NCBI RefSeq assembly: GCF_000805675.1
Contig: NZ_JSEF01000008.1
Location: 36,820-100,819, forward strand
DNA length: 64,000 bases
Direction of reading: 5' to 3'
DNA from: Corynebacterium minutissimum
Lineage (GTDB): Bacteria > Actinomycetota > Actinomycetes > Mycobacteriales > Mycobacteriaceae
Shown: one piece after another, positions 56,309-63,980 of the stretch
Numbering within the stretch: position 1 is the stretch's first letter
How the letters are laid out: every line of letters starts with the position of its first letter
Notes under the pieces: generated by a model
Told to the model about the DNA's origin: nothing
What the model saw: only the letters and a program-made list of their open reading frames with translations
Databases searched by the model: none
Position numbers and translations under genes: made by a program

Positions 56309-56320
56309 CTGGGGGCGCCA
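56294..56320 (+). repeat. Tandem partial copy of the tRNA-Leu 3' end
   Basis: CACTGGGGGCAC is followed immediately by CACTGGGGGCGC, so the last 12 bases of the tRNA occur twice with one change. Repeated tRNA 3' ends are typical of integrase attachment sites. No integrase is in the window. A 15-base motif with two copies of GTGTCCA (56368-56382) lies just beyond. Confidence 0.55.
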
Positions 56321-56451
56321 TGACCAGCGGAAACGTTGGCGAAAGTGGCCAATTTGGCGCAAGAGTGTCCAAAAAGTGTCCATTTAAAAGTGCTGAGCTA
56401 TACGTTGTTATCAGTGCAGGCTACGAGGTGTGTGGCCGATGTGCGGTAGGG

Positions 56452-56490
56452 GAGGCGTCGACAAGCACAGTGCTTCGCGACGCCTCTCTT
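56452..56490 (+). terminator. Terminator downstream of tRNA-Leu
   Basis: GAGGCGTCG (56452-56460) pairs with CGACGCCTC (56478-56486), and AAGCAC with GTGCTT inside, then TCTTT. The rest of 56309-56628 shows no convincing gene; short open frames there have no start signal. Confidence 0.75.
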
Positions 56491-56628
56491 TAAGAATATT
56501 TTGCAAAGTTTGGGATTTTTGGGAACTTCCTAGCAATCGAGTGCGTTGGAACTAGTGAGAACATGAACATGGCGGCCCTTATGGGGCCGTCTTTATTGAG
56601 CAAGACTGTGAAAGGAATCGGGATTCAC

Positions 56629-57435
56629 GTGCGTTCTAGCAACCCCGTCATGAGTTCCCTCTCATCCAGCCAAAACCAGAACCAGACTCAGAGCAACCCG
56701 TTTGGTCAGAGCGACAACCCGTTTAACGAAGCTACCCGTAGTGCCGACCGCCCGCTGACTGTTGATGACGTGGTGACCAAGACTGGTATCACCTTGGCCG
56801 TCATCATCGTGATGGCTGTCCTTAACTTCTGCATCGGTGAGCTGTTTAACCCGGGCTTGGCCATGATTCTGACTTTGGTTGGTGCCATCGGTGGTTTAAT
56901 TACCGTCCTGGTGTCGACGTTTGGCAAGAAGTTCGGTTCTGCCGCCGTGACTCTGATTTACGCCGTATTCGAGGGCCTCTTTGTCGGTGGTTTCTCGCTA
57001 TTGTTCGCTGGCGTATCCTTTGGCAATTCTGATGGTATGGCTCTCATTGGCCAAGCCATTATGGGTACAGTCGGCGTCTTCATCGGCATGCTCATGGTCT
57101 ACAAGACCGGTGCAGTGAAGGTGACCCCGAAGTTCAACAAGATTATGTTCGGACTCATTGCCGGTGTTGCCGTCTTGGCATTGGGAAATTTCCTGGGCGC
57201 TATCTTCTTCGGCTTCAATCCGCTCCGTGACGGTGGCGCTTTGGCCATCATTTTCTCCCTGGTCTGCATCGTCCTGGCATCCCTGTCCTTCATGACCGAC
57301 TTTGACCAGGCTGACCGTCTCATTCGTCAGGGTGCTCCGGCACAGTACGCCTGGGGTATCGCCCTTGGCCTGGCCGTGACCCTGGTCTGGCTTTACACCG
57401 AGATTCTGCGTCTGCTGAGCTACTTCAGGGATTAG
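56629..57435 (+). CDS. Bax inhibitor-1 / YccA-like membrane protein
   Basis: The 268-residue protein has a Ser/Gln/Asn-rich cytoplasmic tail (MRSSNPVMSSLSSSQNQNQT and NPFGQSDNPFNE) and seven TM helices of the BI-1-like YbhL/YccA family. Recognisable blocks are FEGLFVGGFSLLF and the C-terminal DFDQADRLIRQGAPAQYAWG with the conserved Asp-rich pore region. Relatives leak calcium or protons and modulate FtsH. The GTG at 56629 is chosen because the family starts with RSSNPV; AAAGGA lies 14 bases upstream. Confidence 0.9.
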   Translation: MRSSNPVMSSLSSSQNQNQTQSNPFGQSDNPFNEATRSADRPLTVDDVVTKTGITLAVIIVMAVLNFCIGELFNPGLAMILTLVGAIGGLITVLVSTFGKKFGSAAVTLIYAVFEGLFVGGFSLLFAGVSFGNSDGMALIGQAIMGTVGVFIGMLMVYKTGAVKVTPKFNKIMFGLIAGVAVLALGNFLGAIFFGFNPLRDGGALAIIFSLVCIVLASLSFMTDFDQADRLIRQGAPAQYAWGIALGLAVTLVWLYTEILRLLSYFRD

Positions 57436-57707
57436 TTCTTAACCAACGCCTTATATAGCCGGCGGCTGGCACCATAACTGGTGTTGGCCGCCGGTTCCTT
57501 TTGTGGTGTTTGTCACAGTGTGGTGTGGGGTGTTTGATAATTCGCCGTCTATATGTGGTGTTGGCAAGAGTGTGTTCGAATGGGTGTGTTGTTTTGGTCT
57601 AGGTTTGGTGGTGTGTTGTGGGGTCTGGTGTGGTGTCGGGGCGGTTGGGTAGTGTTGGTGCTAGAAAGCATGTTCGTATTTTCTAGTATTTAGGGGGTGG
57701 GTCACTT
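57436..57707. other. GT-rich intergenic region upstream of the HNH gene
   Basis: These 272 bases are strongly G/T-biased on the plus strand and contain no coding frame. TGTGG-tgtttg-TCACA at 57502-57517 resembles a GlxR site with one mismatch, but the region is so rich in TGTG that this may be chance. TTTCTAGTATTTAG near 57680-57695 could hold the HNH gene's -10. Confidence 0.5.
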
Positions 57708-59003
57708 ATGGTGGCAACCACAACAACAACAACTACTTCTTCTTCTTCTGTTCCGTTGGCGTATTTTTCTCATTCGAATCCTGATGATCCGATATGTGTT
57801 GCGGGGATGTTTCTGCGGCGCGCGGAGTACGAGTTTTGGTTACATAATCTTCCGGCTTTGGAGGCTGATTCTGATAGTGAGGTGATGAAGCTTTCGGTCA
57901 AGACTGCTAAGACGGCTAGGCAGGTGGCGAAGAATGTGATGGGGGTTCTGCGGCTTGAGGAGTTACCGAAGGTCAAGCAGTTGCAGGATTCTAAAGCGTT
58001 GTTGGATATGGCGTCGTTGGTGGCTATTGATGAGGTGATGTCCAAGCTGGGGCATCCGACCAGGAGAGTGGTGGCAGAAATTGATGAGAAGCTTTCGCGC
58101 TGGTTTGTACCGAAGCGGCCTAATCAGGTGTTTCCCACAGCGAGTCAGATTCGGCGCCGGGTGCGCGATATCGCCAAAGTATTAGATGATTCAGTAGCAT
58201 TTCGTGATACGCGTAAGAAGAACCGGTATTCCATCCTCACTCGGGGCCAGCGGGCTTTTCTTGAGCTAGAGGTTGATTCCACTGTGGGTGTGGTCATCCA
58301 TGAGCTGATTAAAGAAACCGCCAGAAAACATGAGGTCTCCATGGCAGATGCCATGGTGCTGTTGCTATCAGGCGCAGTGGAGCCGGAGGTTGGAAAAGTG
58401 GTAGTGCATACCTATAAGGCATCTGATGTGGAGGGGGTACCGGTCTTTGTGCAGGGCCATGGGTGGCGTGGTGAGGATATACCAGCAGCCAAGGTGGTTG
58501 AGCGGGATTTAAGCCAGGTGCCTAACGCGTCTGATTCTTATCGTCCGTCGGATTTTGTGCGTAAGTATGTTGAAGGCCGTGATGGGACGTGTCGGGCTGG
58601 GGGGTGTGATGTGCCAGCGTGGATGTGTCAGTTGGATCATCGGATTAATTATGCCGAGGGTGGGCCAACGCATCCGGATAATTTGGTGTGTTTGTGCCAG
58701 CGTCATCACAATATGAAGACCGAGGGCAGGGCCTTTTATATTTTGGATCCGGTCACCGGTGATGTGGTGTGGTTGCTAGCTGATGGCAGTTGGGTGACCA
58801 CGCAAGCTACAGGACCGCTTGCACCCTCGATGCGCAGGTGGGCTCGGAGTATTGCTGAGGATGTTATGGCACACCGAGCAAAGATGCATGAAGATGCCAG
58901 GGCGTTGAAGGTGGAGTTGGACAACGGTGAAATCGTGGAAGTCTTTGATATGACCGACCCCGCAGACCGCGACAATACTAACGGTGACGATATTCCCTTC
59001 TAG
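57708..59003 (+). CDS. DUF222 / HNH endonuclease domain protein (13E12-type)
   Basis: The protein has 431 residues. A Thr/Ser-rich start (from CAA/ACA repeats) leads to a DUF222-like helical domain (about 60-260). The C-terminal HNH nuclease has CRAGGCDVPAWMCQLDHRIN and GGPTHPDNLVCLCQRHHNMK, giving two Cys pairs, the catalytic His in LDHRI, the Asn, and the His pair. Such genes occur in many copies in actinobacterial accessory regions and are thought to be mobile or repeat-associated. Base use is more T-rich than in neighbours. A cluster of hairpins follows directly. Confidence 0.92.
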   Translation: MVATTTTTTTSSSSVPLAYFSHSNPDDPICVAGMFLRRAEYEFWLHNLPALEADSDSEVMKLSVKTAKTARQVAKNVMGVLRLEELPKVKQLQDSKALLDMASLVAIDEVMSKLGHPTRRVVAEIDEKLSRWFVPKRPNQVFPTASQIRRRVRDIAKVLDDSVAFRDTRKKNRYSILTRGQRAFLELEVDSTVGVVIHELIKETARKHEVSMADAMVLLLSGAVEPEVGKVVVHTYKASDVEGVPVFVQGHGWRGEDIPAAKVVERDLSQVPNASDSYRPSDFVRKYVEGRDGTCRAGGCDVPAWMCQLDHRINYAEGGPTHPDNLVCLCQRHHNMKTEGRAFYILDPVTGDVVWLLADGSWVTTQATGPLAPSMRRWARSIAEDVMAHRAKMHEDARALKVELDNGEIVEVFDMTDPADRDNTNGDDIPF

Positions 59004-59028
59004 AGGGAGTATGGCAACAGGGGACTTG

Positions 59029-59423
59029 TTCGTCGAACTAAACGACGACGAAGATGAGTAGCTAGGAATCCGGCGACATTGTCAGAGGCATGGGGTGTCG
59101 GCGTTCTGCCCGTCGTCGTTAGAAACGACGACGACGAAACGATTGACTGCCCCAGTACAAAGCTTCTTCGTCGCCATAGAGGACGAGACTCGGCGGTGCG
59201 ATTGCTTGTCGCAATAATGAGTTTCATTCGTCGTCGCAGACGACGAGATAGGGTGAGCGCATTTTGGGGAAGGGAGCACGAATCGTCGTTCCACACGACG
59301 ACAGACACCGGCGTGTAGCTCAGAGTGAGGCGAAGTTTCCCAATCAGCAATGCTCAGGTGGACATTGGCTTGTCGCCTAGTCGTGGCGGCAGAGTTCTTC
59401 AGTTTCGTCGAAAACTCCGACGA
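59029..59423. repeat. Cluster of short CGTCG/CGACG inverted repeats
   Basis: Six hairpins share TCGTC-type left and GACGA-type right arms with unlike loops: 59029-59052, 59111-59133 (10-bp perfect, CGTCGTCGTT/AACGACGACG), 59168-59186, 59231-59246 (6-bp, loop CAGA), 59283-59301 (7-bp) and 59405-59423 (6-bp). Centres are 53-122 bases apart. Two other stems, ATTGC/GCAAT (59201-59215) and TGTCGCC/GGCGGCA (59371-59391), lie among them. No direct repeat unit is constant, so it is not a CRISPR. Confidence 0.75.
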
Positions 59424-59950
59424 GTAGAAGGGTGGCCCGTATAGATGCCGAATTGGATATTTTTAGGCTGATTAATGGTCATTTAAGTCGATGCGCGGGC
59501 GATTTTTCCGTAATCGTTTAGTGAACATTTTCGATAATTTGCTTGGCATAAACCACGAATCTCCCGGCCGCTGACAGTGAATGACATTGCGTGCAGTAAG
59601 CCCCGTCCCGGGGAAAATGTATGTATAGAATTCTTACCGAAAAATCCCAGGTCATCTACTTTCATTATTGTAATTCGGGGGTACCCGATCCAAATTTTTC
59701 AAATTAGATCTAGCTTATTCTTCTGACAACAAGGTTGCCTGCGTCACAGTGTCTGGCCAGTATCTATTTGCCAAACTTCTAATAGCATTTGTTGATAAGT
59801 CTTGCCGATTAAGCAAAATCTTAAATTAGTCACAAGTTTCGTCGAGACAGCCCGTGGCTTTTCGTGCATCCTTGTTTCCGAAGCCGCTCACGGAGCCCGC
59901 TCCGGAAGGTGGCTTCGAAAAGTCAGAGAGATTGGTTGAGAAGGGAAACC
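59424..59950. other. AT-rich non-coding stretch before the DUF3558 gene
   Basis: The segment is clearly AT-richer than the rest of the window, with no frame I trust. A minus-strand frame of 60 codons at 59483-59665 has no ribosome site or recognisable motif. TTTCGTCGAGACAG near 59837 echoes the upstream CGTCG arms. Palindromic bits such as CCCCGTCCCGGGG near 59608 are isolated. Base composition suggests foreign origin. Confidence 0.5.
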
Positions 59951-60610
59951 ATGAAGCGAATCGGGGGCCTTGTGCTGGTCACAGCTTGTGTAGGGGTGCT
60001 ATCAAGCTGTGTATCGCTGCAGGGTCTGAGTGTTCGTTCTCATGGCGACGGCACCGGGGGTTCTCACAATTTCTCTGATGTTAGGGACGGCGGTGGCTCA
60101 GTGGACTCGGGGGTCGCTGATGCCACCGCCATGGGGGAGAGGGAAAGTGAGGCTGCCGACGGGGTGTTGCCGCCGTTAGGAAATTTTGACAAAGCTTCTC
60201 CCGATTTTGACTTGTTTGATCCGTGCTCTGAAATTCCGGCATCATATTTACATGCTTTTGGGTTTCGTGAGCGAATGCCGTCACGCATCCGCGAAACAGG
60301 GATATCTCACTGTGGATTTCAGTTCGAAACAGAGAGTGGCGGCAAGAGTTTTGTTGGTTTGGGGGTAACGGACCGTACGATTGGGGATATTGAGAATCGG
60401 CAGGAATTTGGTCGTATTTACGAGGGGAACGAGATTGCCGCTATCGCATTTGGCGACCCAACTTACGGGAAGTTGTTTTGCACCTTGTATTTGGAGACAA
60501 GAGGGGGAACCATCATCTTGAATGCAAGTGGGGGAGCCTCGGTTTCGAGAGAAGTCCAGCGGTGTGAATTTGGTGAAATGATTTTAGTTCGACTAATTAA
60601 AGGAAGATGA
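59951..60610 (+). CDS. DUF3558-type lipoprotein
   Basis: The protein has 219 residues. The signal peptide ends in lipobox LSSC (Cys20). A Gly/Asp/Ser linker follows, then DPCSEIPASYLHAFGF (the DPCxxIP start of DUF3558), later ETGISHCGFQF and KLFCTLYLE, and a last Cys in VQRCEFGE. The paired cysteines fit the family's disulfides. The start at 59951 is decided by GAAGGGAAACC just upstream. DUF3558 lipoproteins are common in mycolic-acid bacteria, with unknown role. It ends 3 bases before the next gene, so the two form an operon. Confidence 0.82.
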   Translation: MKRIGGLVLVTACVGVLSSCVSLQGLSVRSHGDGTGGSHNFSDVRDGGGSVDSGVADATAMGERESEAADGVLPPLGNFDKASPDFDLFDPCSEIPASYLHAFGFRERMPSRIRETGISHCGFQFETESGGKSFVGLGVTDRTIGDIENRQEFGRIYEGNEIAAIAFGDPTYGKLFCTLYLETRGGTIILNASGGASVSREVQRCEFGEMILVRLIKGR

Positions 60611-60613
60611 AAT

Positions 60614-62431
60614 ATGCAAATTAATCAGATTAATTTATTGGCCCAGGTGTCGGGTATAAAGACTTTATCCGAGCAGCTTAATTCAGCAGTGGGAACTGCT
60701 AATTCGCCTTTGAATAGTGGGTTTTCTCCCGTTATCGGTGTGCGGGATGTTGGCGGTATCCATGAGCGGGTTCTAACAAACGATCCGGGGTCAGCCCAGA
60801 ACTCGTTGCAGGGCTTTAACTCTCAGGTTGCGTGGCTGGCTGACACACTTCAAACCGAGCTAGCTGGCTTCGAATCGCAGGATGAATTGAATAGTCGTGG
60901 GCTCGACGTTCCGGACGCTGGAGGTGGCGGTGGGGCAGAAGCCATGCCCATCGTGGAGCAGCCGGACCCGGGGTACAGCCCATTCGGGTTCACGATGCCG
61001 GTCGTCGACCCAGGTGCTTCGATTATGGGGTTGGCCTCGGATTTGTTTACAACGAGATTCTGGGATGTATCGGAAGCACAAGCGCGCTGGAGGACGTTAA
61101 GTGTGGAAGTCGGGGACATCGTTGAGGGGCTCCATGCTTCGGCGGCGTCGTTGGAGTCGGAGAATGACAGTGAACCAACGACAAGAGCAGCAGCCAAGAT
61201 CCGCGAGGTAGCGCAAGCTGGTACCCACTTCATTGCGAATTCCGAAGTGATGCAGCAGAAGCTCTTCGGATTGCAAGCCCGCATTATGAGTACCCAGGCA
61301 GAGGCGGTCGCGCTTGCCTTCGAGGTGATGGCTATTCCGGAGCCTGCTACTCGCGCAGCGGCGGAAAGGGCAGCATTGCTTCATATGCAAGGGCTGCTGC
61401 AAGAAGGTGTTGTAATGGCGATGCCGTACCAACACGCGCTGATGGATGCAGCCCCGCCCAGTGGTGGTGGCGATGTGAGCACGGAATTCGGAGCGGTGGC
61501 TGGGGATGGAACCCAGTACAACACTGACGGAGTTACGTGGCCGAAGCAGATTGCAGAGGCGATTGAGAGCGGTGAGGTTGGTCCGGGATCCTTTGACGCG
61601 GCGAATGGACAGATGAAGGGGCTTTCGGAACTTGGAATGGACGCGGCAGAGATTGCACAGTTCCAGTCGGATTTGCGCAATCGTGGTCGCAGTATCTTGA
61701 GCGAGCTGGGGTTCGGTGAGGCGCTTGAGCCAATCGACGCCTCCCAGATGAACACCTCAGCAGCCACCGCAGGGGTTAGTTCCGTGAATCCTGTGGGTGG
61801 CGTTCAAGCGGCAAACGGGCAAGCCCTGTCGGCCGCCGGACTGGGCAGTGGCGCGGGTGCGGGCGCATCCGGCATGGGAGCCTTGGGGCTGCCGGGAGGC
61901 CGTGGCAGTACAGCGGGTTCGCTGACAGGCGGTATGCCGAGGGGCATCAACAGCGGCATGAACAGCGGAATAAACAGAGCGCTTGGTCGTATTCCTGAAA
62001 ACCCGCTGACCTCGGCAGCGGGCCTTGGCGGAGCGGGGGCGTCTGCTTCCGCGCCGCAGACGGGAACGCATCCCGTCATTGGCGGACTACCAGGAGCGGC
62101 GGCGTCTGGTGGAGTGAGGGATGGAAGGGCGTCGGCAAGCGCGGGCGGTGCTGGTGGATCCGTCGCTGGCCCTATTGGGGGCGCGGTTGGAGGCGCCGGA
62201 AATAACGGTGCCAGTGTGGTAGCCAAGTCCGGGGCAAACGTGACGAAAGGTGCTGCTGGCATCCGTATGATGCCCATGATGGGCGGCGCTGGGCGTGGAG
62301 GAGAGAATGAGAAGCGGATTAAATCCGTGACTACGCAGGTTGAGCGGGATCCGAACAAACGTGACCTGCTGGGAGAATCACCGGCGGTACTTCCAGGCGT
62401 GATTGGGGAATGGGCCCGAGACGGGGATTAA
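60614..62431 (+). CDS. Gly-rich PPE/ESX-substrate-like protein
   Basis: The 605-residue protein lacks a signal peptide and TM helices. Residues 1 to about 290 are mainly helical, with a central RFWDVSEAQARWRTLSVEVG and further long amphipathic helices (to about 285). From about 395 to 560 it is Gly/Ala/Ser-rich and low-complexity. It ends in a conserved-looking block VERDPNKRDLLGES and AVLPGVIGEWARDGD. This resembles PPE/EspB-type substrates of type VII secretion in layout, but no YxxxD/E signal or WXG motif is found and no ESX genes are near, so the call is tentative. AAGGAAG lies upstream of the ATG. It is coupled to the DUF3558 gene. Confidence 0.65.
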   Translation: MQINQINLLAQVSGIKTLSEQLNSAVGTANSPLNSGFSPVIGVRDVGGIHERVLTNDPGSAQNSLQGFNSQVAWLADTLQTELAGFESQDELNSRGLDVPDAGGGGGAEAMPIVEQPDPGYSPFGFTMPVVDPGASIMGLASDLFTTRFWDVSEAQARWRTLSVEVGDIVEGLHASAASLESENDSEPTTRAAAKIREVAQAGTHFIANSEVMQQKLFGLQARIMSTQAEAVALAFEVMAIPEPATRAAAERAALLHMQGLLQEGVVMAMPYQHALMDAAPPSGGGDVSTEFGAVAGDGTQYNTDGVTWPKQIAEAIESGEVGPGSFDAANGQMKGLSELGMDAAEIAQFQSDLRNRGRSILSELGFGEALEPIDASQMNTSAATAGVSSVNPVGGVQAANGQALSAAGLGSGAGAGASGMGALGLPGGRGSTAGSLTGGMPRGINSGMNSGINRALGRIPENPLTSAAGLGGAGASASAPQTGTHPVIGGLPGAAASGGVRDGRASASAGGAGGSVAGPIGGAVGGAGNNGASVVAKSGANVTKGAAGIRMMPMMGGAGRGGENEKRIKSVTTQVERDPNKRDLLGESPAVLPGVIGEWARDGD

Positions 62432-62453
62432 GACCGGAGGACTAAAACGCGAA

Positions 62454-62484
62454 AAGCGGCACCACAACAATCGTGGTGCCGCTT
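62454..62484. terminator. Bidirectional terminator after the PPE-like gene
   Basis: AAGCGGCACCAC and GTGGTGCCGCTT form a 12-bp perfect stem with loop AACAATC. It lies between convergent genes ending at 62431 and 62495. Confidence 0.88.
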
Positions 62485-62494
62485 CATCGTGAAT

Positions 62495-62728
62495 CTAGTT
62501 GGTCACGACCTCGGAGGCGGTTGCAGGGGCAACTTCGGTGGCAACCTCGGTCACGGTTTCAGTTGCGGTTTCCTCGGAAGCGCCGGCGCCCGGAGCTTCA
62601 CCTTCGAAGGTGGCAGCGGTGTCGACCTTTTCATCGGAATCCTGCTCGCTCGGCGGGTGGCAGGCGGCGAGAGTAAGGCCAGCGGTGACGGCCAGACCGG
62701 CAGCGGCGAAACGAGTGAACTTCTTCAT
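62495..62728 (-). CDS. Small Thr/Glu/Ala-rich lipoprotein
   Basis: The protein has 77 residues. The signal peptide has lipobox LAAC (Cys23). The mature 54 residues are low-complexity, rich in Glu, Thr, Val and Ala (ETATETVTEVATEVAPATAS), with no fold expected. Similar short lipoproteins are frequent in corynebacteria. Its stop codon lies within the minus-strand reading of the terminator region. It is 47 bases downstream of greA on the same strand. Confidence 0.8.
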   Translation of the reverse strand: MKKFTRFAAAGLAVTAGLTLAACHPPSEQDSDEKVDTAATFEGEAPGAGASEETATETVTEVATEVAPATASEVVTN

Positions 62729-62775
62729 GGGATAGAACTCTTTCTCAGAAAAACGGTGATGTAGAGCAGTATAAG

Positions 62776-63297
62776 TTAGGACTGGCGCGGCGTGGCAGCC
62801 TTTGCAGAATCATACGGTGCTGCAGAGACCACGGTGACCGACAACGTCTTGCCATTCGGAGCGGTGTACTCGCGGGTCTCGCCCTCGGCGGCGCCCAGCA
62901 AAGCGGCGCCCAGCGGGGACTGCTCGGAGTAGGTCTCCAGATCCTTGTTATCGGAGGCAGCAGCGCGGGTACCGATGAGGAAGGTCTCGCGGTCTTCCTC
63001 ATCGCCGTTGTAGTAGACGTGAACAACGGAACCGATGTGGGCTACGCCCTCCTGAACGGCGGTGCGCTCGGTGGTGGAGTTAGCCAGAACCTCAGAAATC
63101 TGCTTGATGCGGGCCTCTTCCTGGTCCTGCATCTCACGCGCGGCATCGTAACCGGCGTTTTCCTTAAGGTCACCCTCCTCGCGGCGCTCGTTAATCTCGG
63201 CAGCGACGACCGGGCGGTGGTCAATGAGGGCCTGCAGTTCAGCCTCGAGCTTGGCCTTGGTTTCCGGGGTGATGTATTGCTTCTGCTGCTCAGCCAT
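62776..63297 (-). CDS. greA: Transcription elongation factor GreA
   Basis: The protein has 173 residues. The N-terminal coiled coil (about 10-80) carries the acidic tip GDLKENAGYDAAREMQ that reaches the RNA polymerase active site. The C-terminal FKBP-like domain has GSVVHVYYNGDEEDRETFLIG and SPLGAALLGAAEGE. It stimulates cleavage of backtracked transcripts. AAGGTTGCACC lies before the ATG. With DUF4307 next, the order matches mycobacterial greA-Rv1081c. Confidence 0.95.
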   Translation of the reverse strand: MAEQQKQYITPETKAKLEAELQALIDHRPVVAAEINERREEGDLKENAGYDAAREMQDQEEARIKQISEVLANSTTERTAVQEGVAHIGSVVHVYYNGDEEDRETFLIGTRAAASDNKDLETYSEQSPLGAALLGAAEGETREYTAPNGKTLSVTVVSAAPYDSAKAATPRQS

Positions 63298-63400
63298 GGT
63301 GCAACCTTCCGTTTACGGATAATTTCTCAAAAGAATGGGTGCAAAAGCGCAGGTGGCGCGGCCCATTCAGAACGCTCAACATACTAGCATAGCTGGGCTT

Positions 63401-63892
63401 TTAGCTATCTGTTGCCTCACCCGTGAATTCGACAGAATCCATGGTGCTGATGTCCAGGTAAGAAGGGATATTGACGGAGCAGCCGTAGGCGCCGCCGGCT
63501 ACCGCGCGGTGGTTCGTAGGAACGTCGATAGCCACGCGCTGGGCTTCCTCACCGCCAGCGGGGACGGCGATTTCGCGGCGGCCGACCTCGGCCTTGGAGT
63601 AATCGAAGGCCTGGACAATGCAGTATGCGGGTTCTTCCACGCGGTTGCGGGTAATGTCGACCCAGATTCGGGCCGTGTCATCAGAAAGAATCTCGTGCGA
63701 GACATAGGAAATATTCGCATTGACCTTTTGCTGAGTACGGAAATACTGCACGCCGAAGACAACCATGGCAATGAAGGCAGCCAAGAAGACAAGGACGATG
63801 GCGCGGTTCGTCCACGAGCCCGTGCTCTTAGGGGACGAGCCATAACGGGACTGGGAACGGGAGGCAGGACGAGCAGAACCAGCGGAAGACAT
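63401..63892 (-). CDS. DUF4307 membrane protein
   Basis: The 163-residue protein has a Ser/Arg-rich cytoplasmic start (about 1-30), one TM helix (AIVLVFLAAFIAMVVFGVQY, about 31-50) and an extracytoplasmic immunoglobulin-like domain with two Cys (AYCIVQAFDY and AYGCSVNIP). This is the DUF4307 family that accompanies greA and the mycothiol conjugate amidase gene in actinobacteria; the latter would lie beyond the window. The start at 63892 is preferred over the in-frame codon at 63910 because the family begins near MSS; neither has a strong ribosome site. Confidence 0.87.
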   Translation of the reverse strand: MSSAGSARPASRSQSRYGSSPKSTGSWTNRAIVLVFLAAFIAMVVFGVQYFRTQQKVNANISYVSHEILSDDTARIWVDITRNRVEEPAYCIVQAFDYSKAEVGRREIAVPAGGEEAQRVAIDVPTNHRAVAGGAYGCSVNIPSYLDISTMDSVEFTGEATDS

Positions 63893-63933
63893 GAGTTTGA
63901 TTCTAGCCAACCTTCGAGCAGAACAAACTTGTT

Positions 63934-63980
63934 ATGTCCATAGGGTTTTTGGACATGGAGTCCGGTGTCTTTTTGGACAC
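63934..63980. repeat. Two adjacent GTCC-type hairpins at the window end
   Basis: ATGTCCA (63934-63940) pairs with TGGACAT (63950-63956), and GTGTC (63965-63969) pairs with GACAC (63976-63980). Both have a T-run in the loop. The string GTGTCCAAAAAG on the minus strand here also occurs at about 56368-56379, beside tRNA-Leu. Confidence 0.5.

Noticed and set aside
56281..56493. A 70-codon plus-strand frame beginning inside tRNA-Leu
   Set aside because: It starts in the tRNA T-arm and runs through the repeated 3' end into a terminator. There is no sign of translation.
57502..57517. GlxR site upstream of the HNH gene
   Set aside because: It has one mismatch to the consensus, but in a region so rich in TGTG that a chance match is likely. 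It is mentioned only as a note in the intergenic entry.
59029..59423. CRISPR array
   Set aside because: There is no constant repeat of 20 or more bases and no regular spacer length, and no cas gene is near. Only short palindromic arms recur.
59483..59665. A 60-codon minus-strand frame
   Set aside because: No ribosome site, no similarity to a known family, and it lies in AT-rich DNA where such frames arise by chance.
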